The translations under genes were made by a program, and so were the position numbers. The notes under the pieces were generated by a model. The model worked only from the letters and a program-made list of their open reading frames with translations, was not told the origin of the DNA and ran no database searches. A stretch of 64,000 bases of DNA from Stigmatella ashevillena (lineage in GTDB: Bacteria; Myxococcota; Myxococcia; Myxococcales; Myxococcaceae), in contig NZ_JAQNDM010000002.1 of the NCBI RefSeq assembly GCF_028368975.1, forward strand, positions 2,428,007-2,492,006, in the 5' to 3' direction. Of this stretch, positions 32,950 through 42,858 are shown in pieces (position 1 is the first letter of the stretch; each line of letters begins with the position of its first letter).

Positions 32950-34704
32950 ATGGCCCGCCTCGACCCACACTCGTTCAACGACGACACCCAGCCCGCCACC
33001 GAATCCCTGGATTGGAAGGCGCGGGTGGACTTCCGGACCCGACGCCTCCACGCGGAGGTCACCCTCACCCTCCGGGAGGCCTCCGCAGGCCCGCTGGACC
33101 TGGATACCCGGGATCTCGACATTCGTGCGGTGGTGGACGCACAAGGCAGGCCCCTGCCCTACCTGCTGTCTCCCCCCGAGCCCATCCTGGGCAGCCGGCT
33201 GCGCGTGGAGCTGCCCGCGGGGCTGCGCCAGCTCACGGTGCGCTATCGCACCTCGCCCCAGTCCAGCGCCTTGCAGTGGCTGACGCCCTCCCAGACGGCA
33301 GGAGGCCTGCACCCCTTTCTGTTCAGCCAGTGCCAGGCCATCCACGCACGCTCCGTGGTGCCGCTCCAGGACACCCCGCGCATCCGCGTGCGCTACACGG
33401 CGGCGCTCACCCTGCCCAAGGCCCTCAAGGCGGTGATGGCGGCCGGATTCCTGCGCCGGGAGGAGCACGGCGTGGAGGCGGTGGAGCACTACGAAATGCC
33501 CCAGCCGATTCCGCCCTACCTGCTCGCCTTCGCGGTGGGGAGCCTCGCGCCCAAGGAGCTGGGGCCGCGCTCCCGCGTCTGGGCCGAGCCCGAGCTGCTC
33601 GAGGACGCGGCCGCCGAGTTCGAGGATGTGGATGCCATGCTGCGCGTGGCCGAGTCCCTCTTCGGACCGTATGACTGGGAGCGCTTCGATGTGCTCACCA
33701 TGCCGCCCTCGTTCCCCTACGGGGGCATGGAGAACCCGCGCCTCACCTTCCTGACCCCCACGCTGCTCGCGGGGGACAAGAGCCTGGTGAACGTGGTGGC
33801 GCACGAGCTGGCGCACTCCTGGACGGGCAACCTCGTCACCAATGCCTCCGCCGAGCACTTCTGGCTCAACGAGGGCTTCACCGTCTTCGCCGAGCGGCGG
33901 ATCCTCGAAGCGCTGGAGGGCGCCGAGGTGGCCGCGCTCCACGGGGCGCTGGGCCGCCGCTCGCTGGACACGGCGCTGGAGCACTTCCGGGCCCACCCGC
34001 ATCTGACCGTGCTGCGCACCCACCTCACCGGCGTGGATCCAGACGAGGTGTTCTCCCAGGTGCCCTATGAGAAGGGCTACCTGTTGCTGCGGGCCCTGGA
34101 GGATGCCGTGGGCCGGGAGACCTTCGACGGGTACCTGCGCCGCTACATCAGCACCCATCGCTTCCAGGCCCTCACCACCGAGGACTTCGTCGCCTTCACC
34201 GAGCGCGAGCTGCCCGGCGCCCTCGCGAAGGTGAATGGGGATGCCTACCTGCACCAGCCCGGCATCCCCGCCACCGCGCCCGCGCCCCATTCCCACCGCC
34301 TGGAGGAGCTGCGGCGCCTCCAGGGCTCGGTTCCTTCCCTCGAGGAGGCGAAGGCGTGGACGCCCACCGAGTGGCAGCTCTTCCTGGAGTCGCTCCCGCC
34401 CAACACCTCGCGCGAGGTGCTGAAGTCGCTGGATGAGCGCTTCCACTTCACCCAGAGCCGCAACTCGGAGGTGCTGGTGGCCTGGCTGGTGGCCGCGCTG
34501 AGGGGCCACTATGCCCCCGCGTTGGAGCGGACCGAGGCCTTCCTAGGCGAGGTGGGCCGCATGAAGTACCTCAAGCCCCTTTATCACGTGCTGGCGTCCA
34601 CCAAGGAGTACCGGGGCAAGGCGCGAGAGATCTTCAAGAAGCACGCGGAGCGCTACCACCCCATTGCCCGTCAAGGGGTGGAAAGCATCCTCTCCCGGGC
34701 TTGA
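32950..34704 (+). CDS. M1-family zinc metallopeptidase (aminopeptidase/LTA4 hydrolase-like)
   Basis: This 584-residue enzyme has the M1 signature: substrate motif YGGMENPRLTF and zinc motif HELAHSWTGN (first His near residue 284) with the third ligand Glu in HFWLNEGFTVF. A C-terminal helical repeat domain as in leukotriene-A4 hydrolase-like aminopeptidases follows. No signal peptide is visible, so it is likely cytoplasmic. It removes N-terminal residues from peptides. It is followed 51 bases later by the VIT lipoprotein gene and may share a transcript with it. Confidence 0.94.
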   Translation: MARLDPHSFNDDTQPATESLDWKARVDFRTRRLHAEVTLTLREASAGPLDLDTRDLDIRAVVDAQGRPLPYLLSPPEPILGSRLRVELPAGLRQLTVRYRTSPQSSALQWLTPSQTAGGLHPFLFSQCQAIHARSVVPLQDTPRIRVRYTAALTLPKALKAVMAAGFLRREEHGVEAVEHYEMPQPIPPYLLAFAVGSLAPKELGPRSRVWAEPELLEDAAAEFEDVDAMLRVAESLFGPYDWERFDVLTMPPSFPYGGMENPRLTFLTPTLLAGDKSLVNVVAHELAHSWTGNLVTNASAEHFWLNEGFTVFAERRILEALEGAEVAALHGALGRRSLDTALEHFRAHPHLTVLRTHLTGVDPDEVFSQVPYEKGYLLLRALEDAVGRETFDGYLRRYISTHRFQALTTEDFVAFTERELPGALAKVNGDAYLHQPGIPATAPAPHSHRLEELRRLQGSVPSLEEAKAWTPTEWQLFLESLPPNTSREVLKSLDERFHFTQSRNSEVLVAWLVAALRGHYAPALERTEAFLGEVGRMKYLKPLYHVLASTKEYRGKAREIFKKHAERYHPIARQGVESILSRA

Positions 34705-34755
34705 GCCAGCGGGGCAGGCGCGAGGCCCGGGGACAATGGGCTATCGTCCCCGGCC

Positions 34756-37700
34756 ATGCTCCTCACACGGCCCTTTACCGCCCTGCTGCTGATGGGGTTT
34801 CTGCTCGCGGGATGCGATCGCAACACGTCGAAGCCTCCCCCTTCGCCCCCGGCGCGCGTTCCCCCGGCCCCGAATCCCCTCGCCGAGACGTTCAAAAAGG
34901 CCGGGCTGGCGGCTCCCGTCACCGAGCTGGGGCATCCCGACACGGGGGAGGTGCGCCTCGACGAGCTCCGGGATTCCGTGGCGGATCCGCAGGAAATCAC
35001 CGAGGCCGAGCTGGCGAAATTCTCACCAGCGCAACAGCCCTCTCCCTCTGAAGAGTCAGAGGACGACGAGCGGGCCGCATCGCCTGCCCCCACCGGCGCG
35101 CGCCCACCCCCACCCCCGCCCCCTGCCCCAGAACCCATGCGCGAGGCCCCCGGAGAGGGTTTCGGAGCCGGTGGCGTGGCGGCGGCACCCGCCCCCTCCA
35201 GCGCCGCTGCGCCCGTGCTGGAGCAAAGGAGGCGCGAGGTCATCCAGGTCATCCGGGGCGGAGGTGGAGCTTCCCTGGGAGGGGCCGCTGCGCCTTCCCA
35301 GGACGAGGCCAGTCCCAAGAAAAAAGGAGAGGCCCAGGGGGCTGCGGCGCCCCCTCCCGTGCTGCCCAAGGTGGAGGCAGCGCCCCGGGCGGCCAAGGTG
35401 CTGGTCGCTGACGAGTCCGGCCGTTACCACCCGCTGAAGACTCGGGCGATCCGCGTGGTGACCTACATCCAGGGATCCCGGGCGCGCACGGTGGTGGACT
35501 CCCTCTTCGAGAATGACTCGGACCGCACCCTGGAGGGAACCTTCTACCACCCGCTGCCCGGCGGGGCGACGGTGGCGGGCTTCGCCATGTATTCGGGCGC
35601 GGTGGCGGTGGACACGCCCTCGCTCTTCCAGTCCGCGGAGCTGCTGCCGCCCTTGGGAGACGGCTCCGCCAAGGCGGAGAACCTGGGGGCCGCCGCGCCT
35701 CCGAGCCCACCGGGGGCCAAGCGCTCCTGGGGCGAGCGTCAGGAAGCCCGCGTCGTCGAGCAGAAACGCGCCCGTGAGGTGTACGAGGAAGTGGTGCGGC
35801 GCAACGTGGACCCCGCGCTGCTGGAGTGGGCAGGCGCTTCGACTTTCAGCGCACGCGTGTTCCCGCTTCCGCCCAAGTCCCTCAAGCGCGTGGTGATCGC
35901 CTACGAGCAGACGCTGCTCTTCGATGGGCAGCACCTGCGCTACACGTGGCCCCTGCCACCGGGCGCGGGCAAGGAACTGAAAGTGTCCGCCCGGGTGCAC
36001 GTGGATCCGCGCCACGCGGACAAGGTGAACCTCCAACCGGGTCAGGACCTCCGGCCGCGCCCCCTCGGCGACTGGCAGGCGTATGACTTCCCCGAGCTGA
36101 AGGGAGACGGAGCGCTGTCGGTGGCGCTCATCCCCCGGAGCCCCGAAGCGGACGTGCTGGTCGGCCGAGACGCCGCGGGACTTCCCGGCCAGGCTTTCCA
36201 CGCACGGGTCCGGCTGCCCGCGAAGCTGACCTCGGCCACCGAAGGCCCTCCCACCGGGCGCGCCGTGCTGGTGGTGGACACCTCGCTCTCCGTGGAGGAC
36301 GGCAACGCGTGGGCCCTCCAGGCCGCCACCTTGCGCGCGCTGCTGGAGAAGGACGAAACGCTGAAGGAGTACGCGGTGCTCCTCTTCGATGTGCGCCCTC
36401 GCTGGCTGCATGCCCCGGGCTGGCGCGCCAATGATGCCGCGCACCGCCAGGAGACCTTCGCCGAGTTGGAGCACCTGTTCCTGGAAGGGGCCTCGCACGT
36501 GGAGGGGGCCCTGGAGGAGCTGGATCGGGCCTCGCGCGAGTGGCTCAAGCCCGCGCAGCCCCAGGAGCGGGTGACGGCGTTCTTGCTGTCGGACGGAAAC
36601 GCCACCTGGGGCCAGAGCCGGGTGGATGCGTTGATCTCCCGCCACCCCAGCGCGGAGGGGCTGCGCTGGGTGACCTACCGCTTTGGCGAGTCCGCGGTGA
36701 ACACGGAGTTGTTCGACGCGTTGGCGCGCGCCAGTGGAGGCCGGGGGGTGACCGTGCTGTCCGGCTCCGAGGTGGATGCGGCGGCCAAGGCCCACCGGGC
36801 AGGCTCGGTGGTGCTGGCGCGCGTGGGGGTGAAGGGAGCGGAGGTGAAGGACCTGGTGGTGGCGGGCCAGCCGCACCTCCTCTTTCCCGGTCAGGAACTC
36901 CAGGTGGCGGGCAGGCTGCCCGCGGAGGGCCCAGCGGAGCTGGAGGTGGTGACCCGGGCCGGAGACCAGGAGCAGGTGCTGCGCATTCCGTTCCCCCGCA
37001 ACCAGGACAGCCTCTTCGCGCCGCGTGCCTGGGCGGAGCTGTTCGTGGCGCGGCTGGTGGCGCTCGACGATGAGCGCCTGGACCGGATGGTGGTGGCCCT
37101 CAGCCAGCACTACCGCCTGGCCCATGCGCGCGCCTCCATGCTCATCCTGGAATCCGAGGGGGACTACACGCGCTATGCGGTGCGCAACGAGCAGGTGGAC
37201 CTGGAGAACCTGGAGAACCTGCGGCGCCGCGAGGAGGATCAGCGCCGGGACAAGCTGCTGGGCATCGACCTGGAGGGCGTTCCTGACGACGGCCGCGCCG
37301 TGGTGAAGCAGCTGACGGGCCTCAAGACGGAGCTGACCGCCCTGCTGCGACGCCAGCCCCTGCGGGACGAGCCCTATGCGGGTGGGACGGAGCGGCTGGA
37401 CGCGGAGCTGCTCTACCGGAAGGCCCGGCGTGAGAACCGGGACGACGTGCTGATCTACGAGGCCATCTCCCGCAAGCGGGCCTTCGCGGGGGACACCTGG
37501 GGCGCGGTGCGCGCGCTCTCCTCCCCCGTGGAGCTGCGGCCGAAGGATCCCGAAGCCCTGCGGCTGGTTGGCTACGGAATGCTGGCGCTGGGCCAGTACC
37601 CGGCGGCGGCGGAGCTCTTCGAGCACGTGCGGCTGAACCGGCCCTTCGAGGGGCAGGCATTCCTCGAGGAAGCGCTCGCCCTGGATGCGGCGGGCCGCTA

Positions 37701-38301
37701 CGCGGAGGCCGCCCGAAACTACGAGATCGTCCTGGCACGCGCCTGGGCACGGCACGCCTCCCAGGTGAAGACGGTGGCGTCCTACCACTATGCCCGCATG
37801 CTCTCGGCCCTGGCGCGCCACCCGGGCGCGAAGCCCGTGGCGTCCCTGCTCCAGAACCGGCGGGAGGCCCTGAAGAAAGACACGGGCGCCGAAGAGTCCC
37901 TGGACTTCCAGCCCATCGGCTACCAGCTCACCACGCACTGGAACTCGGACAGCACGGACATCGATCTGTGGGTCATCGAGCCCAACGGCGAGCGCTGCTT
38001 CTACTCCCACAAAAACACGAGCCTGGGAGGACACCTCTTCTGGGACATCACGGACGGACTGGGGCCCGAGCTGTACCACGCGCGCAAGGTGGCCCCCGGG
38101 ACCTACCATGTGGTGGTGCACTACTACGGCAACAACTCGTCGCGGTACGTGGTGCCCACGTCCTTGCTGCTGGTGAGCGACCGCAACGTCTTCACCCCGG
38201 AGGACACGTACCAGCGCCGATTCCAGGTGCGCATCCTGCCCAACAAGAGCGCCCTGCTGCTCTTGCGCCGCGAGGAGCTGCTTCCCGTGAAGCAGCTCTG
38301 A
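34756..38301 (+). CDS. Large lipoprotein with VIT, VWA, TPR and DUF2135-like domains
   Basis: This 1181-residue protein has a signal peptide with lipobox LLAGC (Cys20), a long Pro/Ala-rich linker (residues 25-215), a VIT domain (about 220-370), a VWA domain with intact MIDAS DTSLS near residue 509, a helical region with TPR-like repeats (about 850-1030), and a C-terminal DUF2135-like domain ([24 protein letters not shown]). VIT-VWA proteins are known from inter-alpha-trypsin inhibitors and large bacterial adhesins. A role as a surface or periplasmic adhesion platform is inferred. It has no partner gene of the MoxR/chelatase type nearby. Confidence 0.85.
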   Translation: MLLTRPFTALLLMGFLLAGCDRNTSKPPPSPPARVPPAPNPLAETFKKAGLAAPVTELGHPDTGEVRLDELRDSVADPQEITEAELAKFSPAQQPSPSEESEDDERAASPAPTGARPPPPPPPAPEPMREAPGEGFGAGGVAAAPAPSSAAAPVLEQRRREVIQVIRGGGGASLGGAAAPSQDEASPKKKGEAQGAAAPPPVLPKVEAAPRAAKVLVADESGRYHPLKTRAIRVVTYIQGSRARTVVDSLFENDSDRTLEGTFYHPLPGGATVAGFAMYSGAVAVDTPSLFQSAELLPPLGDGSAKAENLGAAAPPSPPGAKRSWGERQEARVVEQKRAREVYEEVVRRNVDPALLEWAGASTFSARVFPLPPKSLKRVVIAYEQTLLFDGQHLRYTWPLPPGAGKELKVSARVHVDPRHADKVNLQPGQDLRPRPLGDWQAYDFPELKGDGALSVALIPRSPEADVLVGRDAAGLPGQAFHARVRLPAKLTSATEGPPTGRAVLVVDTSLSVEDGNAWALQAATLRALLEKDETLKEYAVLLFDVRPRWLHAPGWRANDAAHRQETFAELEHLFLEGASHVEGALEELDRASREWLKPAQPQERVTAFLLSDGNATWGQSRVDALISRHPSAEGLRWVTYRFGESAVNTELFDALARASGGRGVTVLSGSEVDAAAKAHRAGSVVLARVGVKGAEVKDLVVAGQPHLLFPGQELQVAGRLPAEGPAELEVVTRAGDQEQVLRIPFPRNQDSLFAPRAWAELFVARLVALDDERLDRMVVALSQHYRLAHARASMLILESEGDYTRYAVRNEQVDLENLENLRRREEDQRRDKLLGIDLEGVPDDGRAVVKQLTGLKTELTALLRRQPLRDEPYAGGTERLDAELLYRKARRENRDDVLIYEAISRKRAFAGDTWGAVRALSSPVELRPKDPEALRLVGYGMLALGQYPAAAELFEHVRLNRPFEGQAFLEEALALDAAGRYAEAARNYEIVLARAWARHASQVKTVASYHYARMLSALARHPGAKPVASLLQNRREALKKDTGAEESLDFQPIGYQLTTHWNSDSTDIDLWVIEPNGERCFYSHKNTSLGGHLFWDITDGLGPELYHARKVAPGTYHVVVHYYGNNSSRYVVPTSLLLVSDRNVFTPEDTYQRRFQVRILPNKSALLLLRREELLPVKQL

Positions 38302-38319
38302 GCCACCGGGGGACGCTCG

Positions 38320-39327
38320 CTATTTCTTGAGGGCGTCCTTCAAGGCACTGCTGGCCTGCTGGATGGCCGACTTGAAGGCGGACGTGTCCGAGACGGCGTT
38401 GAACATCATGAAGTCGTGGAAGGTGCCCAGGTAGCGGACGCCCGTGACGCTCACCCCTGCCTGGGCGAGCTTCCGGGCATACGCCTCCCCTTCATCGCGC
38501 AGCACGTCGTTCTCGCTGGTGATGACGAGCGCGGGGGGCAGGCCGCTCAGCTCTTCGAGCGAGGCGCGCAGTGGGGCCGCCAGGATGTTGACGCGGTCCG
38601 CGTCCGTGCGGACGTACTGCTGCCAGAACCACTCCATCGTGGGCTTGGTGAGCAGGGGGCCATTCTGGAACTCCAGATAGGAGCCGGTGGTGAACGTGGA
38701 GTCGGTCACCGGTGAGAAGAGCACCTGGTAGCGCAGCTTCGGTCCGCCGCGCTGCTTCGCCATGAGCGTTACCGCCGCGGTCATGTCCCCGCCCGCGCTG
38801 TCGCCCGCGATGGCCAGCCGCGAGCCGTCGAGCTTCGCCTTCTTTCCGTTCTCGGCCACCCACTTCGCGGTCGCGTAGGCCTGCTCGATGGCGACGGGAA
38901 AATGGGCCTCGGGAGAAGGGCTGTAATTGACGAAGACGATGGCGGCCTGGGTTCCCTGGGCGAGCTCCCGGATGAGGAGATCATGGGTGTCCTTGTCGCC
39001 CAGCACCCACCCTCCGCCGTGCAGGTAGATGACCGCGGGGAGCAGACCCGGCACGCCCTTGGGGCGCACGATGCGAACGGAGACCTCTCCAATGTCTCCC
39101 CCCGGAATGATCCGGTCCTCGATGTCCGCCGCGGGCTTCTTCACCTCCCCCGCTTGCGCCTTGCGAATGAACTCGCGGGATGCCGCAAGCGGCATCTGGT
39201 GGATGGGGGCTCCCCCCTCCTTGTCGAGCGCATCAATGACGGCTTGTGCCTTCGGCTCGAGCGAGGCGGCGAAAGCGCTCGCGGCCGGAACCGCCAGCAG
39301 TCCTGCAACCAGCAGATGGAATTTCAC
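38320..39327 (-). CDS. Secreted or periplasmic HSL-family alpha/beta-hydrolase (esterase)
   Basis: This 335-residue precursor begins at GTG 39327 with a signal peptide cleaved near SAFAASL (residue 20). It has the hormone-sensitive-lipase oxyanion motif YLHGGGWVLG, the nucleophile elbow AGDSAGG, the Asp in NDVLRDEG and the His in GTFHDFMMF, so a full catalytic triad is present. It should hydrolyse short acyl esters; the natural substrate is unknown. It follows the DNA methyltransferase by 20 bases on the same strand. A longer frame to 40236 merely reads through the methyltransferase in another frame. Confidence 0.88.
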   Translation of the reverse strand: MKFHLLVAGLLAVPAASAFAASLEPKAQAVIDALDKEGGAPIHQMPLAASREFIRKAQAGEVKKPAADIEDRIIPGGDIGEVSVRIVRPKGVPGLLPAVIYLHGGGWVLGDKDTHDLLIRELAQGTQAAIVFVNYSPSPEAHFPVAIEQAYATAKWVAENGKKAKLDGSRLAIAGDSAGGDMTAAVTLMAKQRGGPKLRYQVLFSPVTDSTFTTGSYLEFQNGPLLTKPTMEWFWQQYVRTDADRVNILAAPLRASLEELSGLPPALVITSENDVLRDEGEAYARKLAQAGVSVTGVRYLGTFHDFMMFNAVSDTSAFKSAIQQASSALKDALKK

Positions 39328-39347
39328 GGGGCGTCCCAGGTTATTGA

Positions 39348-40217
39348 TCAGCGCTTCAGTGCGTCCAGGCGCTTCTTCGTCAGGCTCAGGTAGTTGGCAT
39401 CGAGGTCGATGCCCGTGTAGCGGCGGCCCAGCTTCAGCGCCGCCACGCCCGTGGTGCCGCTGCCGTTGAACGGGTCCAGCACCGTCGCGTCCTCGGGCGT
39501 GCTGGCCTCGATGATGCGCTCCAGCAGCGCCACCGGCTTCTGCGTGGGGTGACTCCCCAGCGCCTTCTCCTCGCGGCGCGGCGCAATCTGCGTCCACATC
39601 CGCCCGGTGCCATCCGCCGTCAGCTCTTCCTCGCCGGTGCGCGGCAGGTTCCACACGTCGCGCATCTGCTTGCCGCCGTTCTCGGTCTTCATCCGCGCGT
39701 AGTTGAACGTGTGCTGCAACGTCTTCGCCGGCTTGGGCGAGGCCCAGATGAGCAGCTCGGTCGAGTGCGTGAAGTACCGGCACGACAGGTTCGGGCTGGC
39801 GTTCGGCTTGTACCAAGTGACGGTGTTCAGCAGCTTGAAGCCGAGCTTCTGCATCGCGAAGCCGACGTTGAAGATGACGTGCTGCGTGCCGCTCACCCAC
39901 AGCGTCCCCGTGGGCTTGAGCACCCGCTGGCACGCCTTGAGCCACTCGGTGGTGAAGCGGTGATCCTCCTCCACCCCGCGCGACACATCCCATGCCCCCT
40001 TCTGCACCGAGGCACGCTTGCCGCTCTTGCAGGTGAAGCCGCCGTTGGAGAGGAAATAGGGCGGATCCGCGAAGACCAGATCGAACTGCTGCTCGGGGAA
40101 CTGATTGAGCAGCTCCACGCTGTCGCCCTGATACAGCTTGTACGCATCCGACTTCGCGAACTCGCTCTGCTTCAGGGACTTCTCGACAGGCTTCAGCGCA
40201 GTGGCTTCCGCGGACAT
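39348..40217 (-). CDS. Orphan beta-class DNA methyltransferase (N6-adenine or N4-cytosine)
   Basis: This 289-residue enzyme has motif IV (DPPYF, residues 51-55) near the N-terminus and the SAM motif I (DPFNGSGTT) near residue 250, the order that defines beta-class amino-methyltransferases. HPTQKPVALLERI, preceding motif I, is also typical. DPPY fits N6-adenine methylation; N4-cytosine cannot be excluded. No restriction endonuclease or specificity subunit is adjacent, so it is solitary and more likely regulatory or housekeeping. The recognition sequence is unknown. Confidence 0.9.
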   Translation of the reverse strand: MSAEATALKPVEKSLKQSEFAKSDAYKLYQGDSVELLNQFPEQQFDLVFADPPYFLSNGGFTCKSGKRASVQKGAWDVSRGVEEDHRFTTEWLKACQRVLKPTGTLWVSGTQHVIFNVGFAMQKLGFKLLNTVTWYKPNASPNLSCRYFTHSTELLIWASPKPAKTLQHTFNYARMKTENGGKQMRDVWNLPRTGEEELTADGTGRMWTQIAPRREEKALGSHPTQKPVALLERIIEASTPEDATVLDPFNGSGTTGVAALKLGRRYTGIDLDANYLSLTKKRLDALKR

Positions 40218-40269
40218 CTCGCCTCCGTCTCGGCACTTCGTGGACGCGGCGGACTGTGCGGTCGCTTCG

Positions 40270-40299
40270 GTGCTACGTCTAATTTCTGGTCTGTAGCAC
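40270..40299. other. Inverted repeat upstream of the DNA methyltransferase gene
   Basis: GTGCTAC (40270-40276) and GTAGCAC (40293-40299) are perfect inverted repeats with a 16-base spacer containing two AGAC motifs on the minus strand. The repeat ends 53 bases upstream of the methyltransferase start, in the promoter or leader. It could be an operator. Confidence 0.45.
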
Positions 40300-40335
40300 T
40301 CGAAAACTTGACGGTGGCCCCCTCTGAAAACACTT

Positions 40336-40385
40336 CGAGCAGGGCGGGAGCGCCTCCGGAAAGAGGCCCTCCGTCACCCTGCTCG
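40336..40385 (-). terminator. rpmE terminator (long nested hairpin)
   Basis: CGAGCAGGG (40336-40344) and CCCTGCTCG (40377-40385) enclose an inner GCCTC/GAGGC hairpin. On the minus strand the structure is followed by AAGTGTTTTC. It lies 33 bases downstream of the rpmE stop. Confidence 0.7.
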
Positions 40386-40418
40386 ACGGATGCAGCGAAG
40401 GCTGGAGCGGCGGAGAAA

Positions 40419-40697
40419 CTACGCCTTGGCCTTGGCCTTCTTGGCACCCGCGGCCGGAGCGGCCTCGGCGCCCGCCGCGGCGGTCTCCTCCTTGGCGACG
40501 TTGCCCGCGTACTTCTTGCGGAACCGGTCGATGCGGCCCGCCGTGTCAACGAGCTTGTACTTGCCCGTGAAGAAGGGGTGGCAGTTCGAGCAGATTTCCA
40601 CCGAGAACGAGCCGCGCGTGGACTTGGTCTCGACGGTGTTGCCGCAGGCACAGGTGATGCGCGCAGGCGGGTAGACCGGGTGCATTTCGGGCTTCAT
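40419..40697 (-). CDS. rpmE: 50S ribosomal protein L31 (zinc-binding form)
   Basis: This 92-residue ribosomal protein has the C+ zinc-binding cysteines (CACG and CSNC, with HPFFTGK following) and the conserved [10 protein letters not shown] core. A C-terminal Ala/Lys/Glu-rich extension of about 25 residues is longer than in most L31 proteins and is likely disordered. The ATG at 40697 matches the family start ([11 protein letters not shown]), so a longer frame to 40727 is rejected. It has its own promoter and terminator. Confidence 0.96.
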   Translation of the reverse strand: MKPEMHPVYPPARITCACGNTVETKSTRGSFSVEICSNCHPFFTGKYKLVDTAGRIDRFRKKYAGNVAKEETAAAGAEAAPAAGAKKAKAKA

Positions 40698-40769
40698 GGT
40701 GACGTCTCCAGTGCGCCTTGCCCCCACCCGGAAGCGGGTAGGAGGTCCAGCGATTGAGGTAGCCGGCGC

Positions 40770-40797
40770 TTATAACGGCGCGCCGGGTGTTGCACAA
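40770..40797 (-). promoter_or_regulatory. Sigma-70-type promoter of rpmE
   Basis: On the minus strand TTGTGC (40797-40792), a 16-base spacer and TTATAA (40775-40770) form a good housekeeping promoter about 75 bases upstream of the rpmE start. A small ACCCG/CGGGT hairpin lies in the leader and could be an autoregulatory element. Confidence 0.65.
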
Positions 40798-40807
40798 GAC
40801 CGCCCAC

Positions 40808-41911
40808 CTACGGATGCGCCGAACCGGGGGGTTCGATGCGCTCCACCAACTTCTGGACGGCGGGATCGGACGGGACGTCCGTCCCCAACTGCTTGTACGA
40901 CAACAGATGCGTCCGGCGCGCTCCCGTTGCGCCGTCCTTGACCGATTGTTGCAAGGACGTCCGCCGGGTCTCGAAGGTGGCGATCGTCTCCTCCAGTGCC
41001 TTGCGGGCCGTCTCGTCCTTCGTCGCCGCGAGCCGCTCCCGCGTCCGGGTGAGGTTGGCCTCGATCATCTTGAGGCTCTCCTGGTCCCGCTGGACGATGG
41101 AGGCATCCACGAAGGGGCCTGCCCCGTCCACGGACAGCTCCAGGCGAGCAAGCTGGCGTCCGCGCCCTCCAGGGGGAATCAAGGTGGCGAGCCCCTCCCG
41201 CTGGGCGATGCCCGGCCCGCGCACATCGTGCGATTGGACGACGAAGTCGAGCCCCTCTCCCTGCTGGGCAAGCTGCCGACTCACGGCGTAGGGCACGGCC
41301 GCGAGCACCACCACCACATCGACCTTGTCCTTCTCGCGCAGCAGCTTGGCCTCGGCACGAACGGCGGGAAGGACCGGCTTGCCCTGGGCTGCCTGGAGGT
41401 CTCCCTCGGGGGAGGCCCCAATCACACCGACCTTCAGCCCGCCCACGGAAACCACCGTGGATGCCGGAAAGAGGGGCTTGCCCTCTTTACTTGTCAGGTT
41501 GGCCGACAGCAGCTTCATCTTCGTGCCCTGGGCCTTCTTCCGGAGCAGCTCCACCCCCAGGGACAAGTCGTTCGCTCCCACGGCCATGGCCGCGGTGCCC
41601 ATGGCATCCATCTGTTCCAACAACAGTTCCGCGCGCACCTTCTCGCCCGGGTCTCCGCTGCTGACGGGGCTCTTGAAGAGCGCATTGCCCGCATCCAACA
41701 CGAGCACCGGCGTGCCCTTCTCGCGCTCCTGCGAAATCACCGTCTTTCGCCGGGCCAAGCCGCCCGAGGGGTTGTGGCGGCAGCCACAGGGGGCAATTTC
41801 GCCCACATTGTCTCCGCTCAGGAGCAGCACCGCCTTCTTGGGCGCCGCGCCCGCCCCCCACGGGGCCAGCAGCAGCGCCAGCACAGCCAGCAACAGCGAG
41901 GACGGCCTCAC
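40808..41911 (-). CDS. Degenerate metallophosphatase / 5'-nucleotidase-like secreted protein
   Basis: This 367-residue precursor has a signal peptide (start GTG 41911, cleavage near WGAGA, residue 22), then a calcineurin-like fold related to UshA-type nucleotidases: SGDNVGEIAPCGCRHNPSGGLARR at the N-terminus and LVLDAGNALF next. The usual metal ligands look changed (GN for GD, ANDLS for NHEFD), while a CGC motif with a following His may provide a different metal site. A coiled-coil-like C-terminal segment (about 270-330) ends the protein. The start overlaps the stop of the TPR lipoprotein gene by four bases (GTGA), so the two are coupled. Activity is doubtful. Confidence 0.7.
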   Translation of the reverse strand: MRPSSLLLAVLALLLAPWGAGAAPKKAVLLLSGDNVGEIAPCGCRHNPSGGLARRKTVISQEREKGTPVLVLDAGNALFKSPVSSGDPGEKVRAELLLEQMDAMGTAAMAVGANDLSLGVELLRKKAQGTKMKLLSANLTSKEGKPLFPASTVVSVGGLKVGVIGASPEGDLQAAQGKPVLPAVRAEAKLLREKDKVDVVVVLAAVPYAVSRQLAQQGEGLDFVVQSHDVRGPGIAQREGLATLIPPGGRGRQLARLELSVDGAGPFVDASIVQRDQESLKMIEANLTRTRERLAATKDETARKALEETIATFETRRTSLQQSVKDGATGARRTHLLSYKQLGTDVPSDPAVQKLVERIEPPGSAHP

Positions 41912-42795
41912 TTGCTCACCTTTTTCGGGGCCGGGGTGGGGGCAGGCGCCGGCTTCTTCGCCTTGTCGAGCTCGGCGAGCTTGGCCTTCGCCTTCTTCGC
42001 CGCGTCGGTCTTGGGGTAGCTCTTGACGAGTTCCTCCAGGGCCAGCCTCGACTCGTCCTTCATCTTCAGCTTCGCGAAGCAGTCCGAGGAGCGCAGGTAG
42101 GCCTCCGGGGCGGAGGGGGTCTTCGCGTGGTCCTGAATCACCTTGCCGTACTCGAAGAGGGCCTCCCGGCACTTGTCCTCGCCGAAGTACGTCTCGCCCA
42201 GGCCGAAGTGCGCCTCGCCCGCCAGCGCATCCTTGGCCCACTTCTTCAGAAACTCCGAGAAGAGCTGACGGGCCACCAGCACCTCGCCCGCCTTGGCCTT
42301 CTCCTGCGCGAGCGTCAGGAACTCCTTTTTGTCCGTGGGCCGCTGGAGCGCCTCGGCCTGCTTCTTCGCCTCGGCCTCCTTCACGGCCGCCGAGCCCTGC
42401 AGCGCCAACAGCTTCTTCTCCGACTCCTCGGTGACGCGCGCCAGGGACGTCTCCAGCTCGGTGATTTTGTAGAGGTAGGTCTCCACCTGCCCGCGCAGCT
42501 GGGCCATGTCCTCCACCGTCTTCTGGAGCTGGATGCCGATGTCCGCGTCGTTGCGGCGGGAGGCCTTGTCCAGGCTCTCCAACGCCTGGGTCACCTCGGC
42601 CACCTTCTCGTCGATGCGGGGCAGCGTGGCGGAGAGCTGCTCACGGGCCTGCTTCAGCTCCTCCGTCATCCGGGTGTTGTCGGCCGTCAGCCGGTCCACC
42701 TTCGTCTCGAGCGCGCGGCCGCGATTGGCCGGGTAGAAGCAACCCGACAGGGTGACCAGCGCCAGCAAGGCAAGCCTTCTCATAGGGCGGCGCAT
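41908..42795 (-). CDS. CpoB/YbgF-like lipoprotein with coiled coil and TPR repeats
   Basis: This 295-residue protein has a lipobox TLSGC (Cys about 19), a long N-terminal coiled coil (30-145), and a C-terminal TPR domain (165-265) with repeat sequences such as KEFLTLAQEKAKAGEVLVARQLFSEF, followed by a Lys/Pro-rich tail. This is the layout of CpoB (YbgF), which links Tol-Pal and peptidoglycan synthesis. No tol genes are nearby, so the assignment is by similarity of architecture only. It lies 63 bases after the cheR gene on the same strand. The start may be the first or second ATG (42795 or 42783). Confidence 0.75.
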   Translation of the reverse strand: MRRPMRRLALLALVTLSGCFYPANRGRALETKVDRLTADNTRMTEELKQAREQLSATLPRIDEKVAEVTQALESLDKASRRNDADIGIQLQKTVEDMAQLRGQVETYLYKITELETSLARVTEESEKKLLALQGSAAVKEAEAKKQAEALQRPTDKKEFLTLAQEKAKAGEVLVARQLFSEFLKKWAKDALAGEAHFGLGETYFGEDKCREALFEYGKVIQDHAKTPSAPEAYLRSSDCFAKLKMKDESRLALEELVKSYPKTDAAKKAKAKLAELDKAKKPAPAPTPAPKKVSK

Positions 42796-42858
42796 CTTAT
42801 GAGCAAATCCTCCGGCCGTCCGGAACCTTCTCGGCGGGCACCTCGGCCGGCTGCTGCC

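Noticed and set aside
35056-38121. A 1021-residue minus-strand frame opposite the VIT/VWA gene
   Set aside because: Same cause; the plus-strand gene has lipobox, MIDAS and other domain hallmarks.
38320-40236. A 638-residue frame joining the esterase to upstream sequence
   Set aside because: The upstream part overlaps the DNA methyltransferase in another frame; the signal peptide after GTG at 39327 marks the true start.
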